From: Planctomycetaceae bacterium
GTDB taxonomy: Bacteria > Planctomycetota > Planctomycetia > Pirellulales > Thermoguttaceae
DNA: 10,891 nucleotides
Direction: 5' to 3'
Assembly: GCA_031254675.1 (NCBI GenBank)
Contig: JAIRTV010000590.1
Span: forward strand, 1-10,891
This document shows positions 1-6,063 of this stretch, in pieces (the first letter of the stretch is position 1; each line of letters begins with the position of its first letter). Made by a program: the position numbers and the translations under genes. Under the pieces are notes generated by a model, which saw only the letters and a program-made list of their open reading frames with translations, had not been told where the DNA came from and ran no database searches.

Positions 1-2
1 CC

Positions 3-1061
3 GGTCCCCGCGAAATCGGTTTTGACCGTTCTTTTATTTTTGCGGCAACAAATGATCGAGTTCCTACGGTTTATATTGAAGACCAAAAAATTGTGGGGCT
101 CGATCCCGAAGACCCACTACTGGTCGATTACCGGAAAAATTTTGAAGGCGAACCAACCGGCAAAACGCATCCCGATTTGATGTACAAAATGAAACCTTCA
201 CACGGTCACGACGACAGTATTCACAACGGCATCGGGCGTATCGGTTTTCAAAAAGGAGGACGAACTGCGTACTGGGTTGACGAAAACATGGCTGAAGTTT
301 TTTCGAACAAGGCTCTTGAATATGTTCAGGATGCGGTCGAAGCCGAGCAGCCGTTTTTTCTCTATTACGCATTGCACCAGCCGCACGCTCCCCGTGTTCC
401 GAATCCACGATTTGCCGGAGCAACACCACTCGGTCCTCGCGGTGATGTCATCGTCGAGATGGACAACCAAGTCGGTGAACTACTACGATTGCTTCGAGAA
501 CTCAATGTCGAAGAAAATACGATTATCGTTTTTACCAGCGACAATGGAATGGTTGTTGGAGACGGTTATATTGATCAATCAATCGTACTGAATCAGAAAA
601 CAGGTCATACGCCAGGTGGTATTTTTCGCGGCGGAAAATACACTCGCTATGACGGTGGCATGCATATTCCCTTGATTATTCAATGGAAAGGCAATATCAA
701 GCCAGGGGTAAGTAACGCATTGGTTTGCCAAGTGGATTTTCTGGCTTCGTTCGCTGGATTGCTCAATCAGGAGATACCGCGTCATATCGATAGCCAAAAT
801 CTGTCAGGAGCTTTTCTGGGACGCACCGAATCAGGACGAAACGACCTTGTTCTGGAAGCGACTTGGAAACTTTCCTACCGTGACCAACGTTGGTTTCTGA
901 TTCCTCCACGCAACGCCAGTCCGACTTTGCCGGAGCAAAAAGCGGAGTTGTATGACCTTCAGGAAGATCCCTCTCAAAAAACTAATCTCGCCGAACAGCA
1001 TCCTGAAATCGTTCGAAAAATGCACGAACGACTTGAAGAAATCGTTCAAACCAAACCGTAG
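3..1061 (+). CDS. Arylsulfatase, S1 family (5'-truncated by window edge)
   Basis: Hydrolyses sulfate esters, probably on sulfated glycans, and is normally exported. The frame is open from the first complete codon at 3, so the gene starts upstream; a GTG at 93 lies inside the conserved domain and is not the start. About 352 residues are visible. Counting from codon 3, family landmarks are LHQPHAP with H125, SDNG with D180-N181-G182 (metal-binding DNG), H202 in HTPGG, and RGGK with K212, followed by YDGGMHIPLIIQWKG. The C-terminal YDLQEDPSQKTNLAEQHPE segment is the usual end of these enzymes. The N-terminal part, including the C/S-x-P-S-R formylglycine motif and any signal peptide, lies outside the window, so activity cannot be judged. 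By comparison with typical lengths of roughly 480-520 residues, some 130-170 residues are missing. The substrate cannot be inferred. The stop is TAG at 1059-1061. Confidence 0.93.
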   Translation, partial: GPREIGFDRSFIFAATNDRVPTVYIEDQKIVGLDPEDPLLVDYRKNFEGEPTGKTHPDLMYKMKPSHGHDDSIHNGIGRIGFQKGGRTAYWVDENMAEVFSNKALEYVQDAVEAEQPFFLYYALHQPHAPRVPNPRFAGATPLGPRGDVIVEMDNQVGELLRLLRELNVEENTIIVFTSDNGMVVGDGYIDQSIVLNQKTGHTPGGIFRGGKYTRYDGGMHIPLIIQWKGNIKPGVSNALVCQVDFLASFAGLLNQEIPRHIDSQNLSGAFLGRTESGRNDLVLEATWKLSYRDQRWFLIPPRNASPTLPEQKAELYDLQEDPSQKTNLAEQHPEIVRKMHERLEEIVQTKP

Positions 1062-1131
1062 TACGACTTTTTCCCAATACGTATTTAGCAAAAAATAACG
1101 CTGGAACTTCGGCTTAACTCCCATTACTTCC

Positions 1132-1608
1132 GTGTTTCATGTTGTACTTTATCAACCGGAAATTCCCGACAACACCGGAGCGGTTGGTCGCACATGTGTT
1201 GCGGTTGGGGCAAGGTTGCATCTTGTCAAACCACTCGGATTTCAATTAGAACATCGCCGACTCGCAAGAGCCGGAATGGATTATTGGAACCACCTCCATT
1301 ACCAACTCGCCGATAACTGGTACCATTTAACAACCAAACTCACCGGGAACTATTGGTATTTCACCAAAAAAGCGGTAAAATCTTACACCGATGTTTGTTA
1401 TTCCGCCGATGACATTTTGGTTTTCGGTTGCGAATCACGGGGACTTCCGGCGTTCATTTTGGACGCCGAACCAGAACATTGTGTGCGGATTCCCATGTTG
1501 CCGGACGCAAGAAGTCTGAATTTGTCCGTCTGCGTCGGGATCGCTCTTTACGAAGCACAACGACAACAACATATTCACAACGAAAAATTTGAAACAAACA
1601 ATCAATAA
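1132..1608 (+). CDS. trmL: tRNA (cytidine/uridine-34 2'-O-)methyltransferase TrmL (SPOUT family)
   Basis: A SAM-dependent SPOUT methyltransferase that 2'-O-methylates the wobble nucleotide of tRNA-Leu isoacceptors in characterised homologues. The protein has 158 residues, almost exactly the family length (E. coli TrmL is 157), so it is complete. Visible motifs are PEIPDNTGAVGRT at 9-21 (motif 1, with N14 and R20), VFGCESRGLP at 97-106 (motif 2, E101 and G104) and IPMLPDARSLNLSVCVGIAL at 120-139 (motif 3, the trefoil-knot segment that binds SAM). The start is GTG at 1132: it places motif 1 at the usual distance from the N-terminus, and an in-frame TAA lies upstream at 1096-1098. No Shine-Dalgarno sequence is evident. 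It follows the sulfatase by 70 bp on the same strand and is separated from tyrS by 117 bp. Function is well supported by motifs; the exact tRNA target is inferred from the family. Confidence 0.95.
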   Translation: MFHVVLYQPEIPDNTGAVGRTCVAVGARLHLVKPLGFQLEHRRLARAGMDYWNHLHYQLADNWYHLTTKLTGNYWYFTKKAVKSYTDVCYSADDILVFGCESRGLPAFILDAEPEHCVRIPMLPDARSLNLSVCVGIALYEAQRQQHIHNEKFETNNQ

Positions 1609-1615
1609 CAGAAAC

Positions 1616-1717
1616 ATGATGACGAATTGCCCTTTGAGGCAATATTTCAAAACAATATTTCAAAGTAATATCTCAAAACGGCTTAAATATTTGTTTCCAA
1701 CTGTTACCAAGAATTAG
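1616..1717 (+). CDS. Possible 33-residue leader ORF ahead of tyrS (weak)
   Basis: An ATG-ATG start at 1616 opens a 33-codon frame that ends with TAG at 1715-1717, only 8 bp before the tyrS ATG at 1726. It therefore fills almost the whole trmL-tyrS spacer, including the 13-bp tandem repeat. The peptide starts MMTNCPLRQYFK and contains two tyrosine codons (residues 10 and 25), which is not enough to call a tyrosine-sensing attenuator. There is no clear ribosome binding site and no recognisable domain. In AT-rich spacer DNA an ORF this short may occur by chance, so this is recorded as a candidate only. Confidence 0.15.
   Translation: MMTNCPLRQYFKTIFQSNISKRLKYLFPTVTKN
1641..1679. repeat. Three tandem 13-bp repeats between trmL and tyrS
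   Basis: Copy 1 is AATATTTCAAAAC (1641-1653), copy 2 AATATTTCAAAGT (1654-1666) and copy 3 AATATCTCAAAAC (1667-1679). Copies 1 and 2 differ at two positions, copies 1 and 3 at one. They sit in the trmL-tyrS spacer, 47-85 bp before the tyrS start. TTTGA at 1633-1637 can pair with TCAAA at 1647-1651. A direct repeat with period 13 could be a protein-binding array or a slippage product; the sequence does not decide. Confidence 0.8.
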
Positions 1718-1725
1718 ATCGAAAA

Positions 1726-3024
1726 ATGATTATGCAGAATATTATTCAGGAATTGACATGGCGCGGGCTGATTTATCAAACAACCGACGACGCCCATCTC
1801 GCCACGTGGTTAATGGAAAAACCACGAACAATTTACGCCGGTTTTGATCCGACTGCCGATAGTTTGCACGTGGGACATCTTGTTGCGTTAATGAATTTGC
1901 GGCGTTTCCAACAATTTGGGCATCGCCCAATCGCCTTGGCAGGCGGCGCCACCGGAACAATCGGCGACCCAAGCGGAAAAAGTGAAGAACGGAAACTAAT
2001 CACCAAAGAACAAGTTGAATTTAATATCAAAGGAATCGAACGCCAAATCCGTAAATTTTTACGTTTTGATCATTCGCCAACCGGTGCGTTGCTGGTCAAC
2101 AACGCCGATTGGTTTTCGCAATTCTCGTACATTGATTTTCTTCGCGAAGTCGGTAAACATTTTCCCGTGAATATGATGCTTGCCAAAGATTCGGTGAAAA
2201 TGCGTCTCGAAAATTCGGAATCCGGTTTGAGTTTTACGGAATTTAGTTACATGCTGATGCAAAGTTATGATTTTGTGCATCTTTACAAAACATACAACTG
2301 CGAAATGCAAATTGGCGGAAGTGATCAGTGGGGCAATATTACATTGGGTTGTGAATTTGGACGGCGAATCGGTGTTCTTCCGAAACACGGGCAACTACAC
2401 GGTTTGACAAGTCCGCTTTTAATCAAAAGCGACGGCAAAAAAATGGGGAAAACCGAATCAGGAACCTTATGGCTCGACCCCGCAAAAACATCACCGTATC
2501 AATTTTATCAATATTGGATCAATCTTGACGATTCCGATGTAGAACGAACTTTGAAAATATTCACCGACTTAACCGCATCGGAAATGGAAACAATTTTAGC
2601 AACACATCGTTCCGCCCCTGAAAAACGAATTGCTCAAAAACGTCTTGCGGATGAATTAACGCAATTAGTTCACGGTGAATCGGGGTTGGAGGCGGCAAAA
2701 AAAGCCACCGAAATTTTTTTCGGCGGCGAAATTGCCGAACTGGACGACGCACAACTTGGTTCTATTTTCGCGGATGTGCCGAGTAAAGAATTGCCGCGCG
2801 ACCGGCTTGACAAGAATTTAACACTTATTGATGTTCTTGTTGAATCCGGTCTTGCCGTTTCAAAAAGTGAGGCTCGGCGAACGGTTCAGCAGGGCGGAGC
2901 GTACATTAACAACCGCCAAATCAAAGATACCGAAACAATAATAAGTACCGAACATCTTGCCGGTGAAAGTATTATGGTTCTCCGTACCGGAAAGAAAAAA
3001 TATGCTCTTTTACGTTTTAAATAA
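1726..3024 (+). CDS. tyrS: Tyrosyl-tRNA synthetase
   Basis: Charges tRNA-Tyr with tyrosine in the cytoplasm; a class I aminoacyl-tRNA synthetase of 432 residues, the normal bacterial length (about 420-430). The Rossmann catalytic domain shows YAGFDPTADSLHVGHL at 37-52, with the HIGH-type motif HVGH at 48-51. GGATGTIGDPSGKSEER follows, then the substrate-recognition segment GGSDQWGNIT, and the KMSKS-type loop reads KMGKT at 239-243, the usual variant for this enzyme. An S4 RNA-binding domain occupies about residues 366-432 (LIDVLVESGLAVSKSEARR and following). The chosen start is ATG at 1726; an ATG two codons later at 1732 is equally possible, and neither has a strong Shine-Dalgarno sequence. 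The preceding spacer carries a tandem repeat and a short ORF but no T-box-like structure that I can recognise. No residue essential to the family appears to be missing. Confidence 0.98.
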   Translation: MIMQNIIQELTWRGLIYQTTDDAHLATWLMEKPRTIYAGFDPTADSLHVGHLVALMNLRRFQQFGHRPIALAGGATGTIGDPSGKSEERKLITKEQVEFNIKGIERQIRKFLRFDHSPTGALLVNNADWFSQFSYIDFLREVGKHFPVNMMLAKDSVKMRLENSESGLSFTEFSYMLMQSYDFVHLYKTYNCEMQIGGSDQWGNITLGCEFGRRIGVLPKHGQLHGLTSPLLIKSDGKKMGKTESGTLWLDPAKTSPYQFYQYWINLDDSDVERTLKIFTDLTASEMETILATHRSAPEKRIAQKRLADELTQLVHGESGLEAAKKATEIFFGGEIAELDDAQLGSIFADVPSKELPRDRLDKNLTLIDVLVESGLAVSKSEARRTVQQGGAYINNRQIKDTETIISTEHLAGESIMVLRTGKKKYALLRFK

Positions 3025-3112
3025 TTGAGCAACCATGTTCAAAAAATTTCATTGAGCTGCGGTAACATTTCACCAACGAACAGAAGGCAATCTCTTTTTT
3101 GTTTGATTTATT

Positions 3113-3835
3113 ATGCCCTATTCAAATTTAACTTTAGTGCAATTGACACGTTATTTACATCTTCCTGAGTCTCAAGTTCGGAAGTTGGTTGATCGTGGAG
3201 TGATACCGAGTCGTCGGGTGAATGGTGAGTTGATTTTTTCGCGGGAGGAGGTTCATCGTTGGCTTGAGAAACAGATTGGAATTTCGGACGAATCGGAATT
3301 AGGATTGGTGGAGGCGGCGTTGGATCGTTCGGTTCAGGCTGGCGGAAAGGAGGAATTAGTTACGATATCGGAATTGATTCCGGCAGGAGCCATTGCCGTG
3401 CCGCTCATAGCAAAAACACGCGATTCGGTAATTCGCTCGATGACGGAGTTGGCGGTTGGCACGGGATTATTGTGGGATGGAACAGCAATGGCGGAAGCAG
3501 TAAAAGAACGGGAAGAATTACATTCGACGGCGTTGGAAAGTGGTGTAGCGTTATTACATTCGCGGCGTCCATTGCCGGGAATTTTGGGCGATACTTTTAT
3601 TGTGTTGGGAAAATTATCAAAAGGGATTCCATTCGGCGGCGGATTCAATAACTTGACGGATATTTTTTTTCTGATATGCTCAATGGAAGATCGTATCCAT
3701 TTACGAATTCTAACTCGGTTGAGCCGGTTATTAACGTATCCCGATTTTTTAGTAAAATTACGCGAATCGGAAAACGAACATGTTATTCGGGAATTACTGA
3801 AAATAACAGAGTTAGTAATTGTATCTAAAATATAG
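3113..3835 (+). CDS. HTH (MerR/excisionase-like) - PTS EIIA (PtsN-like) fusion protein
   Basis: A 240-residue protein with two parts. Residues 4-55 form a winged-helix domain of the MerR/excisionase type: LTLVQLTRYLHLPESQVRKL, then RGVIPSRRVNGELIFSREEV and HRWLEKQ. Residues about 81-240 resemble the PTS fructose/nitrogen EIIA domain: ISELIP at the start, REELHSTALESG in the middle, and VALLHSRRPLPG carrying H149 at the position of the phosphorylated histidine of PtsN. The likely role is a transcription regulator or DNA-tethered sensor whose state depends on His phosphorylation; this is inferred. No EI, HPr or EIIB/C gene is in the window. The start ATG at 3113 is followed by the domain almost at once. 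The gene follows tyrS by 88 bp. Its TAG stop (3833-3835) shares its last base with the following tRNA. The early codons are richer in G-ending forms than the later ones, which might reflect the joining of two modules. Confidence 0.85.
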   Translation: MPYSNLTLVQLTRYLHLPESQVRKLVDRGVIPSRRVNGELIFSREEVHRWLEKQIGISDESELGLVEAALDRSVQAGGKEELVTISELIPAGAIAVPLIAKTRDSVIRSMTELAVGTGLLWDGTAMAEAVKEREELHSTALESGVALLHSRRPLPGILGDTFIVLGKLSKGIPFGGGFNNLTDIFFLICSMEDRIHLRILTRLSRLLTYPDFLVKLRESENEHVIRELLKITELVIVSKI

Positions 3836-3908
3836 GGCGATTAGCTCAGTTGGTTAGAGCGTCTGGTTTACACCCAGAAGGTCGGCGGTTCGAACCCGTC
3901 ATCGCCCA
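3835..3908 (+). tRNA. tRNA-Val (anticodon UAC)
   Basis: A complete cloverleaf of 74 nt including the discriminator A at 3908. The acceptor stem GGGCGAT (3835-3841) pairs perfectly with ATCGCCC (3901-3907). The D stem GCTC/GAGC is at 3844-3847 and 3857-3860. The anticodon stem TCTGG/CCAGA (3862-3866, 3874-3878) encloses the loop TTTACAC, giving anticodon TAC at 3869-3871, which reads GUN valine codons, chiefly GUA. The T stem GGCGG/CCGTC (3884-3888, 3896-3900, one G-U pair) holds the canonical loop TTCGAAC. The 3' CCA is not encoded and must be added. The first base G3835 is also the last base of the upstream gene's stop codon. With no room for a separate promoter close to its 5' end, the tRNA is probably released from a transcript that starts upstream, by RNase P cleavage at the end of the stop codon. 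Confidence 0.98.
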
Positions 3909-3909
3909 A

Positions 3910-3920
3910 TTTTTCTTTTT
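3910..3920 (+). terminator. T-rich tract directly after tRNA-Val, possible terminator
   Basis: TTTTTCTTTTT begins one base after the tRNA discriminator base. The perfect acceptor and T stems of the tRNA could act as the preceding hairpin, as seen after some bacterial tRNA genes. There is no independent GC-rich stem-loop immediately before the tract, so termination here is inferred and may be partial. Confidence 0.3.
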
Positions 3921-4007
3921 GCCCCGTCAGGGTTGCATTTTAGCAATGACAAGAAACAGCCTTTTCTGCTGATAAGGAATTTCCTCTTGCGATATTTTGC
4001 CCGTCAG
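3917..4007. repeat. Short direct repeats between tRNA-Val and the ATPase gene
   Basis: TTTTGCCCCGTCAG (3917-3930) recurs with one base deleted as TTTTGCCCGTCAG (3995-4007). Their CCCGTCA core is also present in the T-arm/acceptor junction of the tRNA (3895-3901). The second copy ends 6 bp before the ATG at 4014. Length and spacing are too slight to claim an attachment site; a regulatory or recombination-scar origin is possible. Confidence 0.35.
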
Positions 4008-4013
4008 TGTAAG

Positions 4014-5582
4014 ATGGCGTTTATGAAACGTCCAGTCCGATTTTTTAATACTACGGGACCTTGCACTCCTGACAAGCATTATATGCTTCCGCCCGCAGAC
4101 CGTTTACAGGGGGCGCAACTACACCGTTATGTCAAAGACGAACTCTATTGGTCGCTTCACGCTCCGCGGCAAACCGGCAAGACAACTTTCCTGCAAAACT
4201 GGGCGAAGGAATTGAACGCAACCGGTAAATATACTGCGTGCTATATAACGATTGAAACAGGACAAAGTGCATCGCTTGAGATGGGACTCCCTGCAATTTG
4301 TGATGTTATTAAAGAAACCGCAGAAAAACAACATTTACCTATTCCTGAACACAAAACCAGCAATCCATTGCAATGTTTGAATTCACTTTTGACCGATTGG
4401 GCAGTTAAGACCGCTCCGAAACCACTTGTTGTGTTGTTTGATGAGGTTGATGTTCTCGAAGGCGAAACGATGATTTCATTCCTTCGACAACTTCGTAGCG
4501 GTTTTGCTGATCGCGGTGTTGGCAAGTTTCCGGTTTCGATTACTCTTGTCGGACTTCGTGACTTGAAGGATTATCTTGTTGCTTCTGTTGACGGAAGACA
4601 ACCAAATCCCGGTTCTCCGTTCAATATTCGACAGGATTCTGTCTCTATCAGTAATTTTACGAAGGAAAATATTGCGCAACTGTTTTCCCAACGGACAGAG
4701 GAAACGGGACAACAAATCGAACCGGCGGCACTTGACTACATCTGGGAACAATCACAAGGACAACCTTGGATTGTAAATAATCTGTTTATGCGGGCGACAA
4801 TGCAGATTCTTGATGTTGACAATTATGACACAGTAACATTGGCACACATTCAGAAAGCGCGGGAATTAATTATTCAGGCGAGAGAAACGCATTTGGAGTC
4901 GGTTGCGTTTCGTCTTGAATTGCCGCGTGTTCGCAGAGTTGTCGAAAAATTGCTGACCGGCGAAGTTGATATGCAACTTGCCCAAAGCGATGATTTTCGC
5001 TTGTGCCTTGACCTCGGATTAGTCACGGACAACAACGGTGTGATGAGTATTGCCAATCCGATTTACAAGGAAGTGTTGGCAAGAGATTTTTCGTACGGGG
5101 CGCAGATAATGATACAGCCGCCGACATTTCGCTGGCAAAAGCCGGATGGAACGCTGGATATGAACTCCTTGCTGAAAGAGTTTCAAAAATTCTGGCGGAA
5201 ACATTCGGAGGTATGGGAGAGCAAGTCGGATTACACTGAAGCGTTTCCGCACCTGTTGTTGATGGCTTTTTTACAGCGTATCACCAACGGCGAAGGACAC
5301 TTTGACAGAGAATACGCCGCTGGTCGCGGACGAATGGATTTATTGATCGAATACAAAGGAACGCAACATATTCTTGAAATCAAACTAATTAGGGACTACG
5401 ATAAGCCGGAAGAAATCCGTGAAGAAGGAATTGAGCAGATACTTTCGTATCGGGACAAAGTAGGTAAAAACGTACCGTGTTATTTGCTGATTTTTGACCG
5501 GCGGAGCGAAGGTAAAAAACTGCTTTGGGAGGAACGGATAACGTGGAACGTCGATGGTGAGGTTACTGTGGTGGGTTGCTGA
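4014..5582 (+). CDS. P-loop ATPase with C-terminal PD-(D/E)XK nuclease-like domain
   Basis: A 522-residue protein of a widespread but uncharacterised family of ATP-binding proteins. After a short conserved N-terminal signature (FFNTTGPCTPDKHYMLPP) comes a P-loop, APRQTGKT at 50-57 (Walker A, K56), and Walker B VVLFDEVD with D143 and E144. The middle region, about 190-350, resembles the lid and winged-helix parts of AAA-like ATPases. Near the C-terminus, GRGRMDLLIEY (D442) is followed by HILEIKL (E455-I-K457), the D...E-x-K pattern of PD-(D/E)XK nucleases. Activity on DNA or RNA is inferred from this fold pattern only. The frame stays open back to TTG 3933, but family homology begins just after ATG 4014/4023, so one of these is preferred; neither has a clear Shine-Dalgarno sequence. 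It lies 105 bp after tRNA-Val and has no obvious operon partner. A regulatory, defence or mobile-element role is possible, none of them shown. Confidence 0.85.
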   Translation: MAFMKRPVRFFNTTGPCTPDKHYMLPPADRLQGAQLHRYVKDELYWSLHAPRQTGKTTFLQNWAKELNATGKYTACYITIETGQSASLEMGLPAICDVIKETAEKQHLPIPEHKTSNPLQCLNSLLTDWAVKTAPKPLVVLFDEVDVLEGETMISFLRQLRSGFADRGVGKFPVSITLVGLRDLKDYLVASVDGRQPNPGSPFNIRQDSVSISNFTKENIAQLFSQRTEETGQQIEPAALDYIWEQSQGQPWIVNNLFMRATMQILDVDNYDTVTLAHIQKARELIIQARETHLESVAFRLELPRVRRVVEKLLTGEVDMQLAQSDDFRLCLDLGLVTDNNGVMSIANPIYKEVLARDFSYGAQIMIQPPTFRWQKPDGTLDMNSLLKEFQKFWRKHSEVWESKSDYTEAFPHLLLMAFLQRITNGEGHFDREYAAGRGRMDLLIEYKGTQHILEIKLIRDYDKPEEIREEGIEQILSYRDKVGKNVPCYLLIFDRRSEGKKLLWEERITWNVDGEVTVVGC

Positions 5583-5586
5583 AAGA

Positions 5587-5676
5587 ACGTTAATCCGAAA
5601 TTCCAACGTTAAATTTTGTGTCCCTATGATGTCTCAAAGCAACCGTTCACGTTATTTTATGTGTGCGCGCACGTTA
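5587..5676. repeat. Four ACGTTA motifs clustered after the ATPase gene
   Basis: ACGTTA occurs at 5587-5592, 5606-5611, 5649-5654 and 5671-5676, all in the same direction, in the 90 bp after the ATPase stop codon. Two of the copies are within the palindrome AACGTT. The perfect palindrome GTGCGCGCAC (5663-5672) lies just before the last copy. This may be a protein-binding cluster or chance; nothing else in the sequence assigns a role. Confidence 0.3.
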
Positions 5677-5688
5677 ATGCGATTTTTT
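5668..5688 (+). terminator. Possible intrinsic terminator of the ATPase gene
   Basis: CGCA (5668-5671) and TGCG (5678-5681) can form a four-base-pair stem with a six-base loop, followed after one A by six T residues (5683-5688). It lies about 85 bp after the TGA at 5580-5582. The stem is short, so the call is tentative, but it is the only stem plus T-run that I see between this gene and the next. Confidence 0.3.
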
Positions 5689-5704
5689 AGGAATTGTATT
5701 ATAT

Positions 5705-6019
5705 TTGTGGATTGTTGAGAACAGGTTTGCAATATTGTCCAAAAGCGTTTCCAGAATTGATTTTCTTTTTCGCTTCTTGTTCCCTGAGCTGCAAGACCAA
5801 ATTATCCGTTTTTTGGAAAAGTGCAAGTTTTACGCTTGTGACAAGTTTGTTTCAGAAATCGCCAGTCTCCGCCAAAGAAACTCGCCGCTCGCATCAAATA
5901 ATTGCCTCGACAAAGTCGAAACCGATGACAAAGAAGAACTCAAAAAACTCATGACTTCAAAGTTTCAATACACACCAAAAAAAGATAATTATTGGCGTTG
6001 TAAAGTGATAAACAAATGA
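5705..6019 (+). CDS. Hypothetical 104-residue protein (weak ORF)
   Basis: I do not recognise this gene. The frame begins with TTG at 5705 (an in-frame TAA is at 5675-5677) and ends with TGA at 6017-6019, 44 bp before the convergent autotransporter gene. The predicted protein is cysteine-containing and lysine-rich. Its first half is hydrophobic/aromatic (IDFLFRFLFPELQDQIIRFL), the second half charged (ETDDKEELKKL), with a basic C-terminal end. Codon choice in the second half (GAC, GTC, CTC) is plausible for coding DNA, and this frame looks more protein-like than the competing +1 frame at 5694-5954. There is no ATG start near the 5' end and no ribosome binding site. A short ATG-initiated frame (5626-5718) overlaps its start in another frame, so it may also be the remnant of a longer gene disrupted by a frameshift. 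Function unknown. Confidence 0.35.
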   Translation: MWIVENRFAILSKSVSRIDFLFRFLFPELQDQIIRFLEKCKFYACDKFVSEIASLRQRNSPLASNNCLDKVETDDKEELKKLMTSKFQYTPKKDNYWRCKVINK

Positions 6020-6063
6020 TCAATTTATTTTCATGTCATGTTTTCGTTCTTTGATTTTTTGTA
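6020..6063. other. Convergent intergenic gap
   Basis: A 44-bp AT-rich gap separates the end of the weak plus-strand ORF from the stop codon of the minus-strand autotransporter. It contains T-rich stretches and the small inverted repeat CATGTCATG, but no GC-rich hairpin that would be a clear terminator on either strand. Confidence 0.5.

Noticed and set aside
93..95. GTG at 93 as the start of the sulfatase
   Set aside because: The frame is open to the window edge and the upstream residues (GFDRSFIFAATNDRVP) belong to the conserved sulfatase domain, so the gene is truncated by the window, not started here.
1076..1085. Perfect palindrome AATACGTATT after the sulfatase gene
   Set aside because: Ten AT-rich bases with no associated T-run or neighbouring copies; likely chance.
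2439..2454. KMGKT instead of KMSKS in TyrS as a lost catalytic motif
   Set aside because: Bacterial tyrosyl-tRNA synthetases commonly have KMGKT/KFGKT at this site, so it is normal.
3334..3648. Long antisense frames inside the real genes, such as 104 codons opposite the HTH-EIIA gene and many opposite tyrS and the autotransporter
   Set aside because: They follow the codon periodicity of the true frames, have no start signals or recognisable domains, and are expected shadows.
3803..3831. Promoter ATAACA-17-TAAAAT for the tRNA gene
   Set aside because: The -10-like box ends 3 bp before the tRNA, so a normal start point would fall inside the mature tRNA; such boxes are common by chance in AT-rich DNA.
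3946..3976. ATGACA with a GATAAG-like -10 as an ATPase promoter
   Set aside because: Spacing is 19 bp and the -10 match is poor; not better than chance.
3933..4013. N-terminal extension of the ATPase from TTG 3933
   Set aside because: The 27 extra residues look unlike the family, whose similarity begins just after ATG 4014/4023, and the stretch contains the intergenic direct repeat.
3835..5582. Genomic island bounded by a tRNA duplication
   Set aside because: No second copy of the tRNA 3' end longer than seven bases and no integrase gene is visible in the window.
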